Shown here: positions 23,535-33,522 of the stretch, one piece after another
How positions within the stretch are numbered: the first letter of the stretch is position 1
How the letters are laid out: each line of letters starts with the position of its first letter
From: Peromyscus leucopus
Lineage: Eukaryota; Chordata; Mammalia; Rodentia; Cricetidae
DNA length: 64,000 nt
NCBI RefSeq assembly: GCF_004664715.2
Contig: NC_051065.1
Location: 149,316,826-149,380,825 of the forward strand
Direction of reading: 5' to 3'
Made by a program: the position numbers and the translations under genes
The notes under the pieces: generated by a model
The model's database searches: none
What the model was told of the DNA's origin: nothing
The model's input: the letters and a program-made list of their open reading frames with translations, nothing else

Positions 23535-23760
23535 AGGTGCCCACAAATATTCAATGCCTGCCATGTGCCAAGTTAGAGTCCTGGACAGTGGCAGTAGACA
23601 GATCCCAGCTTCAAGAACCTTGCATTCAAGAGTTCAAGGTGTGGGCGGGCCCAGGGTGTTGTTGGAGAGAGATGACGTACATAATGACTACATGAGGTAA
23701 TCATATGCTGATAAATGCTGCATGGAGAATTAAGTACAGATAAGTGACTGGGGATCCTCT
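23535..23760 (-). mobile_element. L2-like LINE 3' fragment, old
   Basis: 'aatattcaatgcctgccatg', 'gtagacagatcccagc' and 'aagaaccttgcattcaagag' resemble the antisense L2 3' region. This is the longest L2-like relic in the window. Divergence is high. Confidence 0.45.
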
Positions 23761-23996
23761 AGCTCAGAAGTTAGGGTGAGCAGGTGTCATTAAATCTGGC
23801 ACATGAAAGCTGAAGATGCAACAGGTGAGATCGGGACCACAGATAAGGCGACCACACAGGGGGCGAAGAGGGCAGAGAGAAGCGACCGCAAACAGGAAGG
23901 GCCTGTTTTATAGGGCCTGTGGGCCGCGGGAAAGAGTCTGTTGGATGTCCTTAGAGGAGGAATGCGATGATGCAAGAACTGCTTTAGAAACACAGG

Positions 23997-24210
23997 AGCT
24001 GGGTGCTGTAGAGAGTGACGGTAATCCCAGCATTCCAGATGATGAGGTGGGAAAATTGAAAGTTCAAGACCAGCCTGGGCTAGATACGATGAAGAAGGAG
24101 GTGGAGAAGGAGGGAAGGGGAAGAAGGAGGAGAAAAAGAGGAGAAGGAGGAGAAAAAAAAAGAGAAGAGGAAGAAGAAGAAGAGGAAGAGGAAGAGGAAG
24201 AAATAAAGGA
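23997..24210 (+). repeat. Old B1-like fragment running into a polypurine (GGA/GAA)n tract
   Basis: The string 'gtaatcccagcattccagat' then 'ttcaagaccagcctgggcta' is an old 7SL-type SINE body (23997-24090). It passes into about 115 bases of nearly pure purine (24090-24206). Glu/Lys-rich open frames are repeat artefacts. Confidence 0.7.
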
Positions 24211-24454
24211 AAGATTCCTTCCCTCAGGCTGCTTTGCAGAGGGGCACAAGAATAGACCCTGGAATACCTGGAAGGGGCCCTGGTCCAAGGAAGGAGGATG
24301 GAGGAGTGGGCAGGAGTGTGGAGTGCAGTCAAAGCCATCAGCAAACGCATAATGAGAGTAAAATGAAGAGAACTTAAAACAGAGCTCTGGGAGATTTAAG
24401 AGGAGCGAAAGCTTCTGGGTGGCTTGTTTGTGTGTTTGTTTTACAGTTCACTTC

Positions 24455-24620
24455 TACCAGCAGACATTCCACAATTTCAGTTACCTGTGGTTGGAAATTA
24501 CTAAATGGAAGATGCCCGGAGTAAATAATGCATACGTTTTAAATTGCTGGCCATTCTGAGTAGCATGATGAGATCTCATACAGACCCCTCTGTCCCTCCC
24601 AGGAAGTGGGGCTGCCCTTG
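24455..24620 (+). mobile_element. Tigger-like DNA transposon fragment (tentative)
   Basis: 'tttcagttacctgtggttgg', 'actaaatggaagatgcccgg', 'ttttaaattgctggccattc' and 'tgagtagcatgatgagatct' match, in order, a mammalian mariner/Tigger-type element as I remember it. The open frame starting at 24544 runs through it and is not a gene. Confidence 0.5.
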
Positions 24621-25029
24621 GGGTGGGACACCTATGGGTGGCCTTCTACGGAGGCTAGTGGGAGCCAGGACTGGCACTGAGATTGGAAGAGCAGGCTCTG
24701 GGAACCCATCCATCCCCCACCGGGAGCCACCGTTACCTGTATCCCCAGTCTTTGATCGGTCCCCATCACGTGTCCTACCCCAGGATTGCTTTCATGAGCC
24801 ACCTGCTCTATCTGATGATGACAGTCCATCTATGTCTTCCGTGGAAAGAGCAGCAAGAGTCCCCAGGAGGCTTCCCCTTCTCTGGGAGTACCAGCAGTAC
24901 CACAGGCCTACCTCTTCCTAGCATCATAGAGCTACAGCAAAGAGCTAATGGAAATGTTCTGGCAGAAACATAACCAAAAAGAACATGGTGATCTGGCCAC
25001 ATCTTTCTCCACTCATGATAAGCCCATTC

Positions 25030-25262
25030 TTTTTTTTTTTTTTTTTGTTTTTTTGTTTGTTTTGTTTTTTATTGTTGCTGCTTTTGGAGACAGGGTTTCT
25101 CTGCATAACCCTGGCTGTTCTGGAACTCACTTTGTAAACCAGGCTGGCCTCACAGAGATCCACCCGCCTCTGCCTCCCACTACTCACTTGGTAAAAAAGA
25201 AATTCTGTAGGAGTGCTGGGATTACAGATGTGAGCCCCCCCCCCCCCCCCACCATGTCCAGT
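25030..25262 (-). mobile_element. B1 SINE, antisense, with internal insert and C16 run
   Basis: Antisense B1 starts 'gagacagggtttctctgcat'. A roughly 30-bp segment ('cttggtaaaaaagaaattct') interrupts it before 'gagtgctgggattacagatg'. The end 'caccaccgccc' has become a run of 16 C residues (25235-25250). Confidence 0.8.
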
Positions 25263-25264
25263 AA

Positions 25265-26459
25265 AGATTTTTACTTTGGGGGGCTGGGGAGGGGCAGATA
25301 AGCCCATTTTTACTCCTTGCATAGCAGAATAGTCTACTAGGTTACTAATAATTATCCCTCATATACAACCCTGAGGCTCCCTCCTCTGAGGTCTTGGGGA
25401 CCTACCCCAGCAGGAGACCTGTATGTAGCAGGCGGAGAGAGGGACTGGAGACACTCAAGTTTGGACTCCAAACACGTGCTCTTCGGGACACATCAGAAAG
25501 AAGGAGCCAAGGCTTGAACTGAACTGGCAAAGTGAATTCCGAGCCCGGAATTGCTGGTGCAGCTGCTTCCCTAAAAGGCAACTCAAACCCTGTCCTGCCT
25601 GCCTTTCTCGGGATCTGGCTTCCTGCCATCACCCTGCTACCAAGACCTCTTAGTTGGGGCAGGATTCCTCTCATCCACTCTCTCAGCTCGGTCCCTCGAC
25701 TCCCCCTTGACTGCTCGCCACCCACTCGTGATAAGACAGAATCAGAAAACCCTTCCAATCAAACTCTAGAAAGGAAAAAATGTCCCCTGTTACATCCAGT
25801 ATTAAAGCCCATGGCTTCAGGCTCTGTGTTAGTCTCCTGGACTCAGCTCCCCAAAGCTTCACTCCAGCCCAGGACACTTCAGAAGCTAAACTGCAGTGGT
25901 GGGGTGTGATCTCAGGATGTCCTCGGTCATTCCTGGACTATCAGATCTCTTGGAAGTGAGATGAATTGAGGTTGACTCTTCAGATCAGGACATCAGAGTC
26001 TGAAAGAAAGCGGCTCCAAGGCATTGTAGGTCTCCAACTCCATGCCCTCTGAGAAGCGGACTCAAAAAGCAGGAAAAGGAGGGATAAAGGGAAGCGTTGC
26101 CGTGGCTGAGACTTCTGGAGGCACGTAGGGATAAGGACAATGCCCAGGCCTCCTGCGTACAGCCACCTCTGTCACCGTTCCCTTCTCCAAAGCTGCCATC
26201 TGCCCCAGAGATGAAGGGTTCTGACAGGTCTACCTGAGTTCCCATGTCCCAGAGCAGCAGTAAGAAGCAGGAGGGGTTTACAAACCTCGTAAACGTGAAC
26301 TGATGCTGACCACCTGGGATGTGAGAGGGGACTGGAGGGGAAGTCTGTTACAGGGAGCACAGGACAGATAAAAATTGGGTCTTTGAGAAAGGTACATGAG
26401 AAGTAGTCAGCTAATATCGGCAGTGAGCTGTACCTGGCCTGCTGAGTCACCTACAGAGC

Positions 26460-26460
<1 letters not shown>
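25265..26460. other. Non-repetitive stretch, nothing recognised
   Basis: About 1.2 kb free of SINEs and simple repeats. Open frames on both strands (25402-25909, 25985-26450) overlap one another and I recognise no domain. It is one of the larger unique islands. Confidence 0.4.

Positions 26461-26505
<45 letters not shown>
26461..26505. repeat. (GT)n microsatellite
   Basis: A GT tract of about 21 units, directly abutting the 3' side of an antisense ID element. Confidence 0.95.
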
Positions 26506-26516
26506 CGCGTGTGTCC

Positions 26517-26589
26517 AGAGCTGAGGACCAAACCCAGGGCCTTGCGCTTGCTAGGCAAGTGCTCTACCACTGAGCTAAATCCCCAACCC
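26517..26589 (-). mobile_element. ID (BC1-type) SINE, antisense, near consensus
   Basis: On the minus strand it reads GGGTTGGGGATTTAGCTCAG then GTGGTAGAGCACTTGCC, ending in the 'gggtttggtcctcagctc' region. Box A (TAGCTCAGTGG) and box B (GGTTTGGTCC) of the Pol III promoter are visible. It is the best preserved ID copy here. Confidence 0.9.
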
Positions 26590-26729
26590 ATGTGCATTTT
26601 TAAGTAGGGGATTCTCCCCTGATCAGGAACTGCTCTAGCTTTGGGGTGCCTGCAGAAGGAACTGTGCTTTTGGGCACTCCTGGATCTGACCTAGAACTTG
26701 CTTCCTCAGTCCTTTTCTTTTCTTTCTTT

Positions 26730-26898
26730 TTTAAAATGACATTTTTATTCTTTGGGAATTTCATACAATGTATTTTGATGATATTCATTCCGTCTGCCAA
26801 CTCCTCCCGGATCCACCCCCACTTCCCTACCCACCCAACTTCATGTTCTCCTTTTCTTTTCCTTTTTAAACTCACCAAGTCCAATTTATGCTGTCCAA
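26730..26898 (-). mobile_element. L1 3' UTR end, antisense
   Basis: 'tttattctttgggaatttca', 'atccacccccacttccctac' and 'aagtccaatttatgctgtcc' are the reverse complement of the rodent L1 (Lx-type) 3' end as I remember it. The poly(A) end lies at the left. The probable processed pseudogene begins directly to the right. Confidence 0.8.
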
Positions 26899-26899
26899 T

Positions 26900-27535
26900 T
26901 TTTTTTTTTTTGGCTCTTTACAGTTTATTGCATGAAGGAGTTATACTAGTCCCAAATTTAAAATGAACCCCGAATGGTCCAATTATACAAGCTGTGAAGT
27001 TTTCGACTTGTTTTTAAGCATAGGAAAAGACAGAAGGGAATTGCAATAAATTCTCTGAGGCTTCAGCATGCCACCAGCACTCAAAAACCATGAGCCTTCA
27101 GCTGGTGGTCCAAATTCTACCAGGCGCTAGCATGCTTAAGACCAGGCTGGGCAGCCTGTGGCTGGACCGTGTCTCCGTACCCTGGATGCTCAGTGGCAGG
27201 ACCATGGTGGGCAGACTTCTTACACACCTTCACTGGTGGCTTTGTGTCACAGGCATCAGCGATCCCTTGGGCAGTAGTCGGGCAGCTGCCGTGTCTCTGT
27301 TGAATCCTCAGTGCCAGCAGGAAGCAGGTCCTCGCCCTTACTGGCTTCCACAAAGGGGTTGGAAGAAGAGGTAGAGGTTCGAAATTGCGAGCATACGCTC
27401 TGATTCCCTTTCCTTGGTGGAAAGACTTGGTAGGAACAGGCAGGATGGGGGTGTCGGACTGAAGGGGGAGGCTGCTGAGCTTGACCGCACCTCAGTCATG
27501 GGGCTCCCTGGATTCCTAAATGCATTCACTACCAC
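26900..27535 (-). pseudogene. Probable processed pseudogene of unidentified parent
   Basis: On the minus strand this ends in a 12-base poly(A) (T run at 26900-26911) preceded by AATAAA (TTTATT at 26923-26928) at normal spacing, so it resembles an mRNA 3' end inserted next to an L1 relic. Upstream are two overlapping open stretches (27535-27338 and 27353-27117) in different frames, consistent with a decayed coding region. I do not recognise the parent and could not find a TSD; the 5' limit is a guess. Confidence 0.45.
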
Positions 27536-27739
27536 ACAGTGGAGATCTGAGATTTATATTTATTACGTACTCTGAGGCCCTGGCGGAAACGTTGCTTGTT
27601 TATCCTCAGGAGTGTATTTCCAGTTCAAACACACACACTTTCTCTTTAATAAAATCAACGCGAGATGTGGCCAACAGAGCAAAGAAAGAACAAGGGGTAC
27701 ATGGCTATTAGTACCATGTAAAATAAATGTTCTTTTTGC

Positions 27740-27900
27740 CTTTTGTTTTTATTAGTATATTTCAGTTATACATGATGAGTTTCATCATGACATGGCCATA
27801 CAAGTATTTAATGAACTTTGATCACATTTGCACACCCCACACCTTCTCCTTTCCCCCCCATTCCCTTCTTCTCAGTTAGTCCCCCTGATGATGAAGGTTC
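27740..27900 (-). mobile_element. L1-like 3' end, antisense, diverged
   Basis: 'tttttattagtatatttcag', 'catgatgagtttcatcatga' and 'aactttgatcacatttgcac' follow an antisense rodent L1 3' end pattern. It is more decayed than the copy at 26730. Confidence 0.55.
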
Positions 27901-27929
27901 TTTACTTCAAAGACCTGGGGGTATTGTTT

Positions 27930-28001
27930 TGTTTGCAGCGCTAGGGATTGAACCTTCGGTCTCACACTTGCCAGACAAGCGTTCTACCCCTGGGGGATAC
28001 G
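27930..28001 (-). mobile_element. ID-like SINE fragment, antisense
   Basis: 'gctagggattgaaccttcgg' and 'cagacaagcgttctacccct' are the antisense box B and box A ends of an ID element. Confidence 0.6.
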
Positions 28002-28034
28002 GAAGCGGGGGCCATTGCGGATGGAAGTGGCTGT

Positions 28035-28080
<46 letters not shown>
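28035..28080. repeat. 46-base G homopolymer
   Basis: An uninterrupted run of G from 28035 to 28080. It creates an artificial poly-Gly open frame. Its true length in the genome is doubtful because such runs assemble poorly. Confidence 0.9.
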
Positions 28081-28083
<3 letters not shown>

Positions 28084-28248
28084 TGTGCAAAGTGCTGTGA
28101 AGCCTTGTTCCCTTAGGGCCCTTCCAGTAAATTCATCTCCTTTTCATGGTAGGAATGCTAATCTGATTATGGCCCAATTGCAAGCCTTCCTAAACGCAAC
28201 TGAGATATACCTTCAGTTCAGTTTGTTCTTTTTTAAAAATTACTTTTT

Positions 28249-28290
<42 letters not shown>
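28249..28290. repeat. (GT)n microsatellite
   Basis: About 20 GT units. Confidence 0.95.
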
Positions 28291-28294
<4 letters not shown>

Positions 28295-28434
28295 GAGTTC
28301 AGGGGTCAAAGGTGTAGCTCAGTCATAGAACTAACATAAATGAGGGATTTGTTTTGCAAAATAAATACATAATAAGAGTTGAGTGATTATGCATAAATCT
28401 GACTATAAAAACAGGGCATACAAATGATTTTGAA

Positions 28435-28790
28435 AGCTAGTATGGTGTTGCCCATCTTGGGAGGTGGAGGCAGAAGGATCAGAAATCCAAGGCCATCCTC
28501 AGCTACATAAGTTCAAGGCTAGCCTGGGCTACAGAAGACCCTATCTCAGAAAACAAAGGCAAACAAAAATGGTAATAAGGTTTGTTCACTTTATCACCCC
28601 TGAAAAAAGGACAAAAATGGGGAGATCACTGTTTCTTTGCAAGCATGAGAACCTAATTCAATCTCCAGGACCCACGTGCTGTCAGCCACAAGCCAGACAT
28701 GGACACACACCTTTAATCCCAGTACTTGGGAGGCAGAGCCAGATAGATTCTGTGAGTTTGAGATAGCCTGATCTACATAGCAATTTCCAA
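28435..28790 (+). mobile_element. Two diverged sense SINEs, B1-like then composite
   Basis: The first (28435-28560) has 'cttgggaggtggaggcagaa' and 'aaggctagcctgggctacag'. The second (28620-28790) has an ID/B2-like head ('cacgtgctgtcagccacaag') followed by a B1 body ('cctttaatcccagtacttgg'). Confidence 0.6.
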
Positions 28791-28916
28791 AGGTAGACAT
28801 TTGGTAGTAATGACAGCATGGGGAACGGCCACAAGCATATCCTTGGTCCTCAAGGGCCAGCTAGCTTTGCCTGTCTCAAGCAAAAGTAGGACAAAGATTG
28901 TCCTCTAATCTATACA

Positions 28917-28963
28917 GACAGACAGACAGACAGACACACACACACACACACACACACACACCA
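28917..28963. repeat. (ACAG)n-(CA)n repeat
   Basis: Four or five CAGA units pass into a CA tract. Confidence 0.95.
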
Positions 28964-29003
28964 TAAAGTTTGTCCCCGAGAAAAGTGACTTTTGGAATTG
29001 TCA

Positions 29004-29092
29004 TGCCTGGGGTGTGGTTCAATTGTAGAGTGCTCACTTAACACTTTTCGGTACTGTGTTCCACTCCCAGCACTGCAGATAATAAAATGCAC
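29004..29092 (+). mobile_element. ID-like SINE, sense, diverged
   Basis: 'ggggtgtggttcaattgtag' and 'gttccactcccagcactgca' occupy the box A and box B positions of an ID-like element with an A-rich end. Confidence 0.5.
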
Positions 29093-29196
29093 CAAGTATC
29101 CTGACACCTGACAAGTAATAGAGGGTGGAAATGGGTGTCTTCCAGGAAGACAAGCACCGTCTACCACTTTAAAAATAGTCATCAATGTGTGACATC

Positions 29197-29572
29197 TGTA
29201 CTGATTGGTTTCTGTCAACTTGACACAAACCTAGACGTATTGGAAGAAGGGATTTTAACTGAGCAAATGCCCCTCCTATTATATTGGCTTGTAGGGAAGT
29301 CTTTGGGGCACTTTCTTGATTAATGATTGAAGTGGGGGGACCCAGCTCACTGCGGGTGATGCCATCCCTGGGCAGGTGGTCCTGGATTGTATGAGAGCGC
29401 AGGCCGAGCAGGCCAGGAAGCAGCATGCCTCCTCTGGTCTCTGCCTCAGTCCCTGCCTTGACTTCCCTCAATAGACTGTAATTTGGGATATAAAAGTTAA
29501 ATAAACTCTTTCTTCCTCAGGTTGCTTTTGGTCACAGTGTTTATCCCAGCAACAGGAGCCCTAACTAAGACA
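29197..29572 (+). mobile_element. ERVL-MaLR LTR (ORR1-like) with perfect 5-bp TSD
   Basis: The 376-bp LTR runs from TGTACTGATTGG to CTAACTAAGACA and is bracketed by ACATC on both sides (29192-29196 and 29573-29577). TATAAAAG (29489) and AATAAA (about 29500) lie close together near the 3' part. No internal sequence remains, so it is a solo LTR. Confidence 0.88.
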
Positions 29573-29604
29573 ACATCTGCCACTTTATTTATATAATAAC
29601 ACTT

Positions 29605-29705
29605 CATAGTGGGTTTTTTTTCCACGTGTGGACCAGGCTGGCCCCTCACTATGTAGCCTAGGATAACCTTGAACTCCTGATCCTCCCGCCTCCACCAAGA
29701 GCTGG
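29605..29705 (-). mobile_element. B1 SINE, antisense, scrambled
   Basis: 'gtggaccaggctggcccctc' and 'ccttgaactcctgatcctcc' are antisense B1-type blocks, shortened and diverged. Confidence 0.55.
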
Positions 29706-29719
29706 TCCCCCTCTCTCAG

Positions 29720-30650
29720 CCAAGAGGAGTATTTTGTAGAGAAATAGGAACAAACTTTCAGGAAAGGATTAACCCTGAGCCCAGCCAGCCTGAGAGTCCT
29801 CAAACTGCTGGCCTGTGTTCTGGCATGCACACCTTGTTGAACTTCCCTTGAAGAGAACCTCTTTCCATCCCTCTCCTGTACCCCAAACCCTGAACTCCCC
29901 TAGCAGTCCCCACCCTGGAGATAACTGTCCGGCTCCCAGGGAGGAACGAGCAGATTGCTTCCAGGATGCCCAGTCTGGCTCCTGGGAGTTAGGAGCATGG
30001 GAGGGTGAAGAAGCGCCACAAGGAGGGCTGGCTGCCCCGCCGAGGAGAGGGTCCGGGGACCACATCTGGGGATGGGGGTCCTGCCAGAGCGCTTCAGTCC
30101 TGTCCTTGGCCTCCATTCCGCCATGCTCGTCTTCTTGGCACGGTCCCAGGCTTTCAGTGTCCTAGGACCAAATCTTCGCACAGTTGACTCAGGGAAGGGA
30201 GTGAGGGAGAGGCTGAGACAGAGAGCAGCCGCTCGGTTCTTACCATATTTGAAGCTAAATGATTCTCCTGGGCATGACTAAAAGCTGTCACACAGAGCCA
30301 GAGTGTGGTCCCTAGGACTGTGCTTACCCAACATGCAAGAAGCCCCGGCCCACAGGTAGCACAAGAAAGAAAGGCCAACTTCGGAACACTCTCTGAGGTG
30401 TTCTCAAGGAACACAATGAACCACCTTCCCCCCACTCCTGGACTGTTGACACCCACAACATCCTCTGCTGTCCACACACATGCTTCTGTTTGCTTGGTCG
30501 GTTGGTTGTATCAAGGCAAAAACTCAGCTTTCCCCTCAAAGGGAATAAGAAAGAGTTTATTCTGGAGCCAAATTTCAGTGACCGTGACCCAGCAACACCT
30601 TTAGCTCTCTGAAAACACAGTGTTCCAACACAAGGGCAGTTTCTTGGAGT
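29720..30650. other. Non-repetitive, fairly GC-rich stretch
   Basis: About 0.9 kb with no mobile element. Several overlapping open frames exist on both strands (29769-30604), which is expected in GC-rich DNA. None shows a domain I know. It could hold a regulatory element or an unrecognised exon. Confidence 0.4.
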
Positions 30651-30651
30651 T

Positions 30652-30845
30652 ATTTTTTTTTTAAAGATTTATTTACTTATATATTTTATGTATGAGTACT
30701 CTGTCTGCATGTACATCTGTGTGGCAGAAGAGGGCATTGGATCCCCTTATAGATGGTTGTGAGCTACCAGGTGAGTGATGGGAATTGAACTCAGGTCCTC
30801 AGAAGAGCAGACAGTGCTCTTAGCTGCCAAGTCATCTCTCCATCC
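30652..30845 (-). mobile_element. B2/B3 SINE, antisense
   Basis: A T-rich tail, 'ggcagaagagggcattggat', 'ggaattgaactcaggtcctc' and 'aagtcatctctccatcc' are in antisense B3 order. It forms an inverted pair with the next element. Confidence 0.85.
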
Positions 30846-30917
30846 ACACATGGAGTGTTTATAGTAATAGAACAAAGAAAGTTATAAATCAAGGCATTTT
30901 AAAAATGCATCAGTGGA

Positions 30918-31098
30918 GGCTGGAGAGATGGCTCATCAGTTAAGAGCACTGGCTGCTCTTCCAGAGGACCTGAGTTCAATTCCCAGCAACCACAGGGCAG
31001 CTCACAGTTGTCTGTAACTCCAGTTCAGGGAATCTGACGCTTTCACATAGACATACATGCAAGCAAAACACCGATGCACATGAAATAAAAATAAAATT
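30918..31098 (+). mobile_element. B2/B3 SINE, sense
   Basis: The head 'ggctggagagatggctcatc' is followed by 'ctgctcttccagaggacctg', 'agttcaattcccagcaacca', then 'agacatacatgcaagcaaaa' and an A-rich tail. With the antisense copy 72 bp away it could form a long hairpin if transcribed. Confidence 0.9.
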
Positions 31099-31506
31099 TA
31101 AAATACACTGGTGGAAGCATTAAGTGGGCAGTCCCCAGGGGATGAGGGCATCTTGTCTACAAGCTTCTCATGTCACTTGACAGTGTTCTTAGGCTTCCAA
31201 TAGTAGAGGATAGATTTTCTTAAGTTAATGTATTTTAAAGGTTTTTATCTGTTTATCAGGACATTAGGGCTGACACAGAGGTGGACAAGGAATGATTCTT
31301 TGGGTTAAAGATGCCCAGGAAAAATTGAAATTAGGCTACCAGATAAGCAACATTCCCAAATCTTCTATAGTCATTGAAGTTTTTAGCAGTTGACCAGCCT
31401 GTGTAAATAGTTTCTTTCCTGGGGTTCTCATTCACAGTTGATTGGTTGGTTGTTATTTAGTTTGGTTTCTTTTCTTTAAAAAAAAATATTGATTTTTTTA
31501 ATGATG

Positions 31507-31508
31507 TG

Positions 31509-31550
<42 letters not shown>
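31507..31550. repeat. (GT)n microsatellite
   Basis: About 21 GT units at the 3' end of an antisense B3. Confidence 0.95.
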
Positions 31551-31552
<2 letters not shown>

Positions 31553-31930
31553 CTATGTGTGAGTATGTACAAGTGAGTGCAGATACATGAGGGAGCCAGA
31601 AGAGGGCACCAGAGTCCCTGAAACAGTGGTTCTTAACCTGTGGGTCAAGACCCCTTTGAAGGTTTCATATCAGATATTTACAATATAATTCATAACAGCA
31701 GTGAAATTATAGTTATGAAGTAGCAACTAAATCATTCTATTTGTGGTGGGGGTCACCACAACATGAAGAACTGTATCAAAGGGTCAAGCAGCACTAAGAA
31801 GGTTGAGAACCACTGTCTTAGAGCTAGAGTTACAAGTGATTGTGAGCTGCAGAAGTAGGTGCTGGGGACTGAGCCTAGGTCCTCTGGAAGAGCTATGCTT
31901 GATCATAACCGATGAACTGTCCCGCCAGCA
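31553..31930 (-). mobile_element. B3 SINE, antisense, split by a hAT element
   Basis: The left part (31553-31620) has 'gagccagaagagggcaccag'. The right part (31820-31930) resumes with 'agctagagttacaagtgatt' and 'gggactgagcctaggtcctc'. A URR1-like element occupies the gap. Confidence 0.8.
31624..31815 (-). mobile_element. URR1-like hAT element, antisense, inserted in a B3
   Basis: It starts CAGTGGTTCTTAACC and ends GGTTGAGAACCACTG. The interior 'gttatgaagtagcaactaaa' is the reverse complement of the 9916 and 50136 copies. No clear 8-bp TSD survives. It is somewhat shorter than the others. Confidence 0.85.
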
Positions 31931-31937
31931 TCTGGCT

Positions 31938-32037
31938 TGACTTTTTGAAGTAGGGTCTTGTTGTACAGCCCAGCTTGGCCTCTCACTCTCCATCTTTCTT
32001 CCTCTACCTCCTAATTGCTGAGCTTAACCACAACTAC
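31938..32037 (-). mobile_element. Old B1-like SINE, antisense
   Basis: 'agtagggtcttgttgtacag' and 'cccagcttggcctctcactc' are antisense 7SL-type SINE blocks. Divergence suggests an early member. Confidence 0.55.
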
Positions 32038-32187
32038 CCTACATGTTTCTCTGAATTGTCGGGGACAACAACCCTCCCCTATGCCCAAACACAAAGCAGG
32101 CGTGTCTGCACTATCCCAATTCCTGAAAGAACCACGAGCATTTCAACCAAATAAGTAGTGTACAAGATGTTCGATGCATACATTAAC

Positions 32188-32214
32188 ACCACCACCACCA
32201 CCACCACCACCAGA
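32188..32214. repeat. (CAC)n repeat
   Basis: Nine CAC/ACC units. Confidence 0.95.
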
Positions 32215-32368
32215 AACAATCCATGGCTCTGGAAGTGATTCCAGCTTCTGTCTCTGCTCTCAACTTCAACTCCATCCTCCTGTCTTTCCATTAATGTGTG
32301 TGTTTCTCAGGGGGAAAGTTACCCACTAAGATCAAACTTCACACACCGTAACTTAAAAACCAACCCTT

Positions 32369-32412
32369 GTGGGTTGGGGATGTAGCTCAATGGCAGAGAG
32401 AGAGAGAAGGGG
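32369..32412 (+). mobile_element. ID 5' fragment ending in (GA)n
   Basis: 'gggttggggatgtagctcaa' with 'tggcagag' is the ID head including box A. It breaks off into AGAG repeats and box B is absent. Confidence 0.65.
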
Positions 32413-32711
32413 GGGAGCCACAAGTCTCTCTGTCCTTCCATACCCCAGGGTAAAGTCTTCCTCCTCAGTCCTTCCCATAGAGCCAGGACGGCTGCTTCCT
32501 TGTTCCCAGTGGTTTCTCCCACCTCCAGTGCCATCTCAGCTAAGGTGGTAAGAGCCATTGTCTGCCCATATTGCCCCAGGCTACCTCAACTGTACTTTAC
32601 CATCAAGAGGTCCACAGTAATGCGGCCTTACAAAGATTAGATTTGAAGTAAATGATTGTTTATGGCCTTGGGGTTTTTTTGGAGGGGTGGTGGTATTTAT
32701 TTATTTATTTT

Positions 32712-32876
32712 TTAAGATTTATTTATTTATGTATACAGTGTATGCCTGCAAGCCAGAAGAGAGCACCAGATCTCATTACAGATGGTCGTGAGCCACCATG
32801 TGGTTGCTGGGGATTGAACTCAGGACCTCTGGAAGAGCAGCCAGTGCTCTTAACCTCTGAGCCATCTCTCCAGACC
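32712..32876 (-). mobile_element. B2 SINE, antisense
   Basis: 'aagatttatttatttatgta', 'gatggtcgtgagccaccatg' and 'tgagccatctctccagacc' define a nearly complete antisense B2. A TTTA tract (32696-32711) is its expanded tail. Confidence 0.92.
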
Positions 32877-32899
32877 TGGTTTGTTTTAAAGCAAACAGG

Positions 32900-32990
32900 A
32901 GCCAGGGAAGCAGCTCAGCAGTGGCACACTTGACCAACCTGTAAAAGGTTCTGGGTCCCATCCCAGCACTGCAAAACTCAGAACAACAAA
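32900..32990 (+). mobile_element. ID/B2-like diverged SINE, sense
   Basis: 'gaagcagctcagcagtggca' and 'tctgggtcccatcccagcac' sit at the box A and box B positions of a tRNA-derived SINE. The subfamily cannot be assigned. Confidence 0.4.
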
Positions 32991-33171
32991 GGACCGGTCT
33001 CAAAGATCCAAATGAAGCCTGTGTAATACTGAGAGGGGAGAGGCTGAGTCTATTATCTCACAAGGGCACCAGTGGGAAGGCAGCATTCATTTAGGTGTGG
33101 AAATGTTGGTGTAATGTGAAAACTAGTGGCCTTACATTGTAGACATCTAAGACAGTTTTGAAATATAGAAG

Positions 33172-33350
33172 CAGCGGGGCCTGGCAGAACAGGTCTGTAA
33201 TCAAAGCTACTCAGGAGGCCGAGGCTGGAGGTTCAAAAGTTCAAAACCAATCTAGGGTACAGAATGAGCTGAAGGCTAGCCCAGGCAACTTAGTGAGACC
33301 CTGTCTCAAAGTCAAAAGAGCTGGTAATGTAGCTACATGACTCAGTCCCC
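33172..33350 (+). mobile_element. Old B1-like SINE followed by an ID-like fragment
   Basis: 'actcaggaggccgaggctgg' and 'gtgagaccctgtctcaaagt' (33172-33318) are an old B1-type body. 'agctacatgactcagtcccc' and 'agcaccac' follow as an ID-like remnant. Confidence 0.55.
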
Positions 33351-33522
33351 AGCACCACAAAAGAGTAGGTGATGGGAGGGGAGAGGTGGAGCAGAAGGGT
33401 GGAGGGGAAAAGGCAAAAAGAAAGAAAATGAAAAAGAAACATACGAACAGCTAACAAACGGTAAAGGTGCCATTGCTCGAGCCTTGCTTGATCCCGAGGA
33501 ACTGTATTCTATATAATGTTGG

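Noticed and set aside
23790..24352. The longest open frames of the window (186 and 178 codons, opposite strands)
   Set aside because: Both run through a B1-like fragment and a polypurine tract, giving a Glu/Lys/Arg or Leu/Phe/Pro run. There is no domain, and they overlap each other antisense.
24544..24921. 125-codon plus-strand frame
   Set aside because: It begins inside a Tigger-like transposon fragment, and no splice or domain evidence supports it.
26517..26589. tRNA gene
   Set aside because: Box A and box B are present, but the sequence is the ID/BC1-type SINE and cannot form a normal tRNA anticodon arm.
27818..28339. 173-codon plus-strand frame with a poly-Gly segment
   Set aside because: It is held open by the 46-base G run and a GT repeat and crosses L1 and ID fragments.
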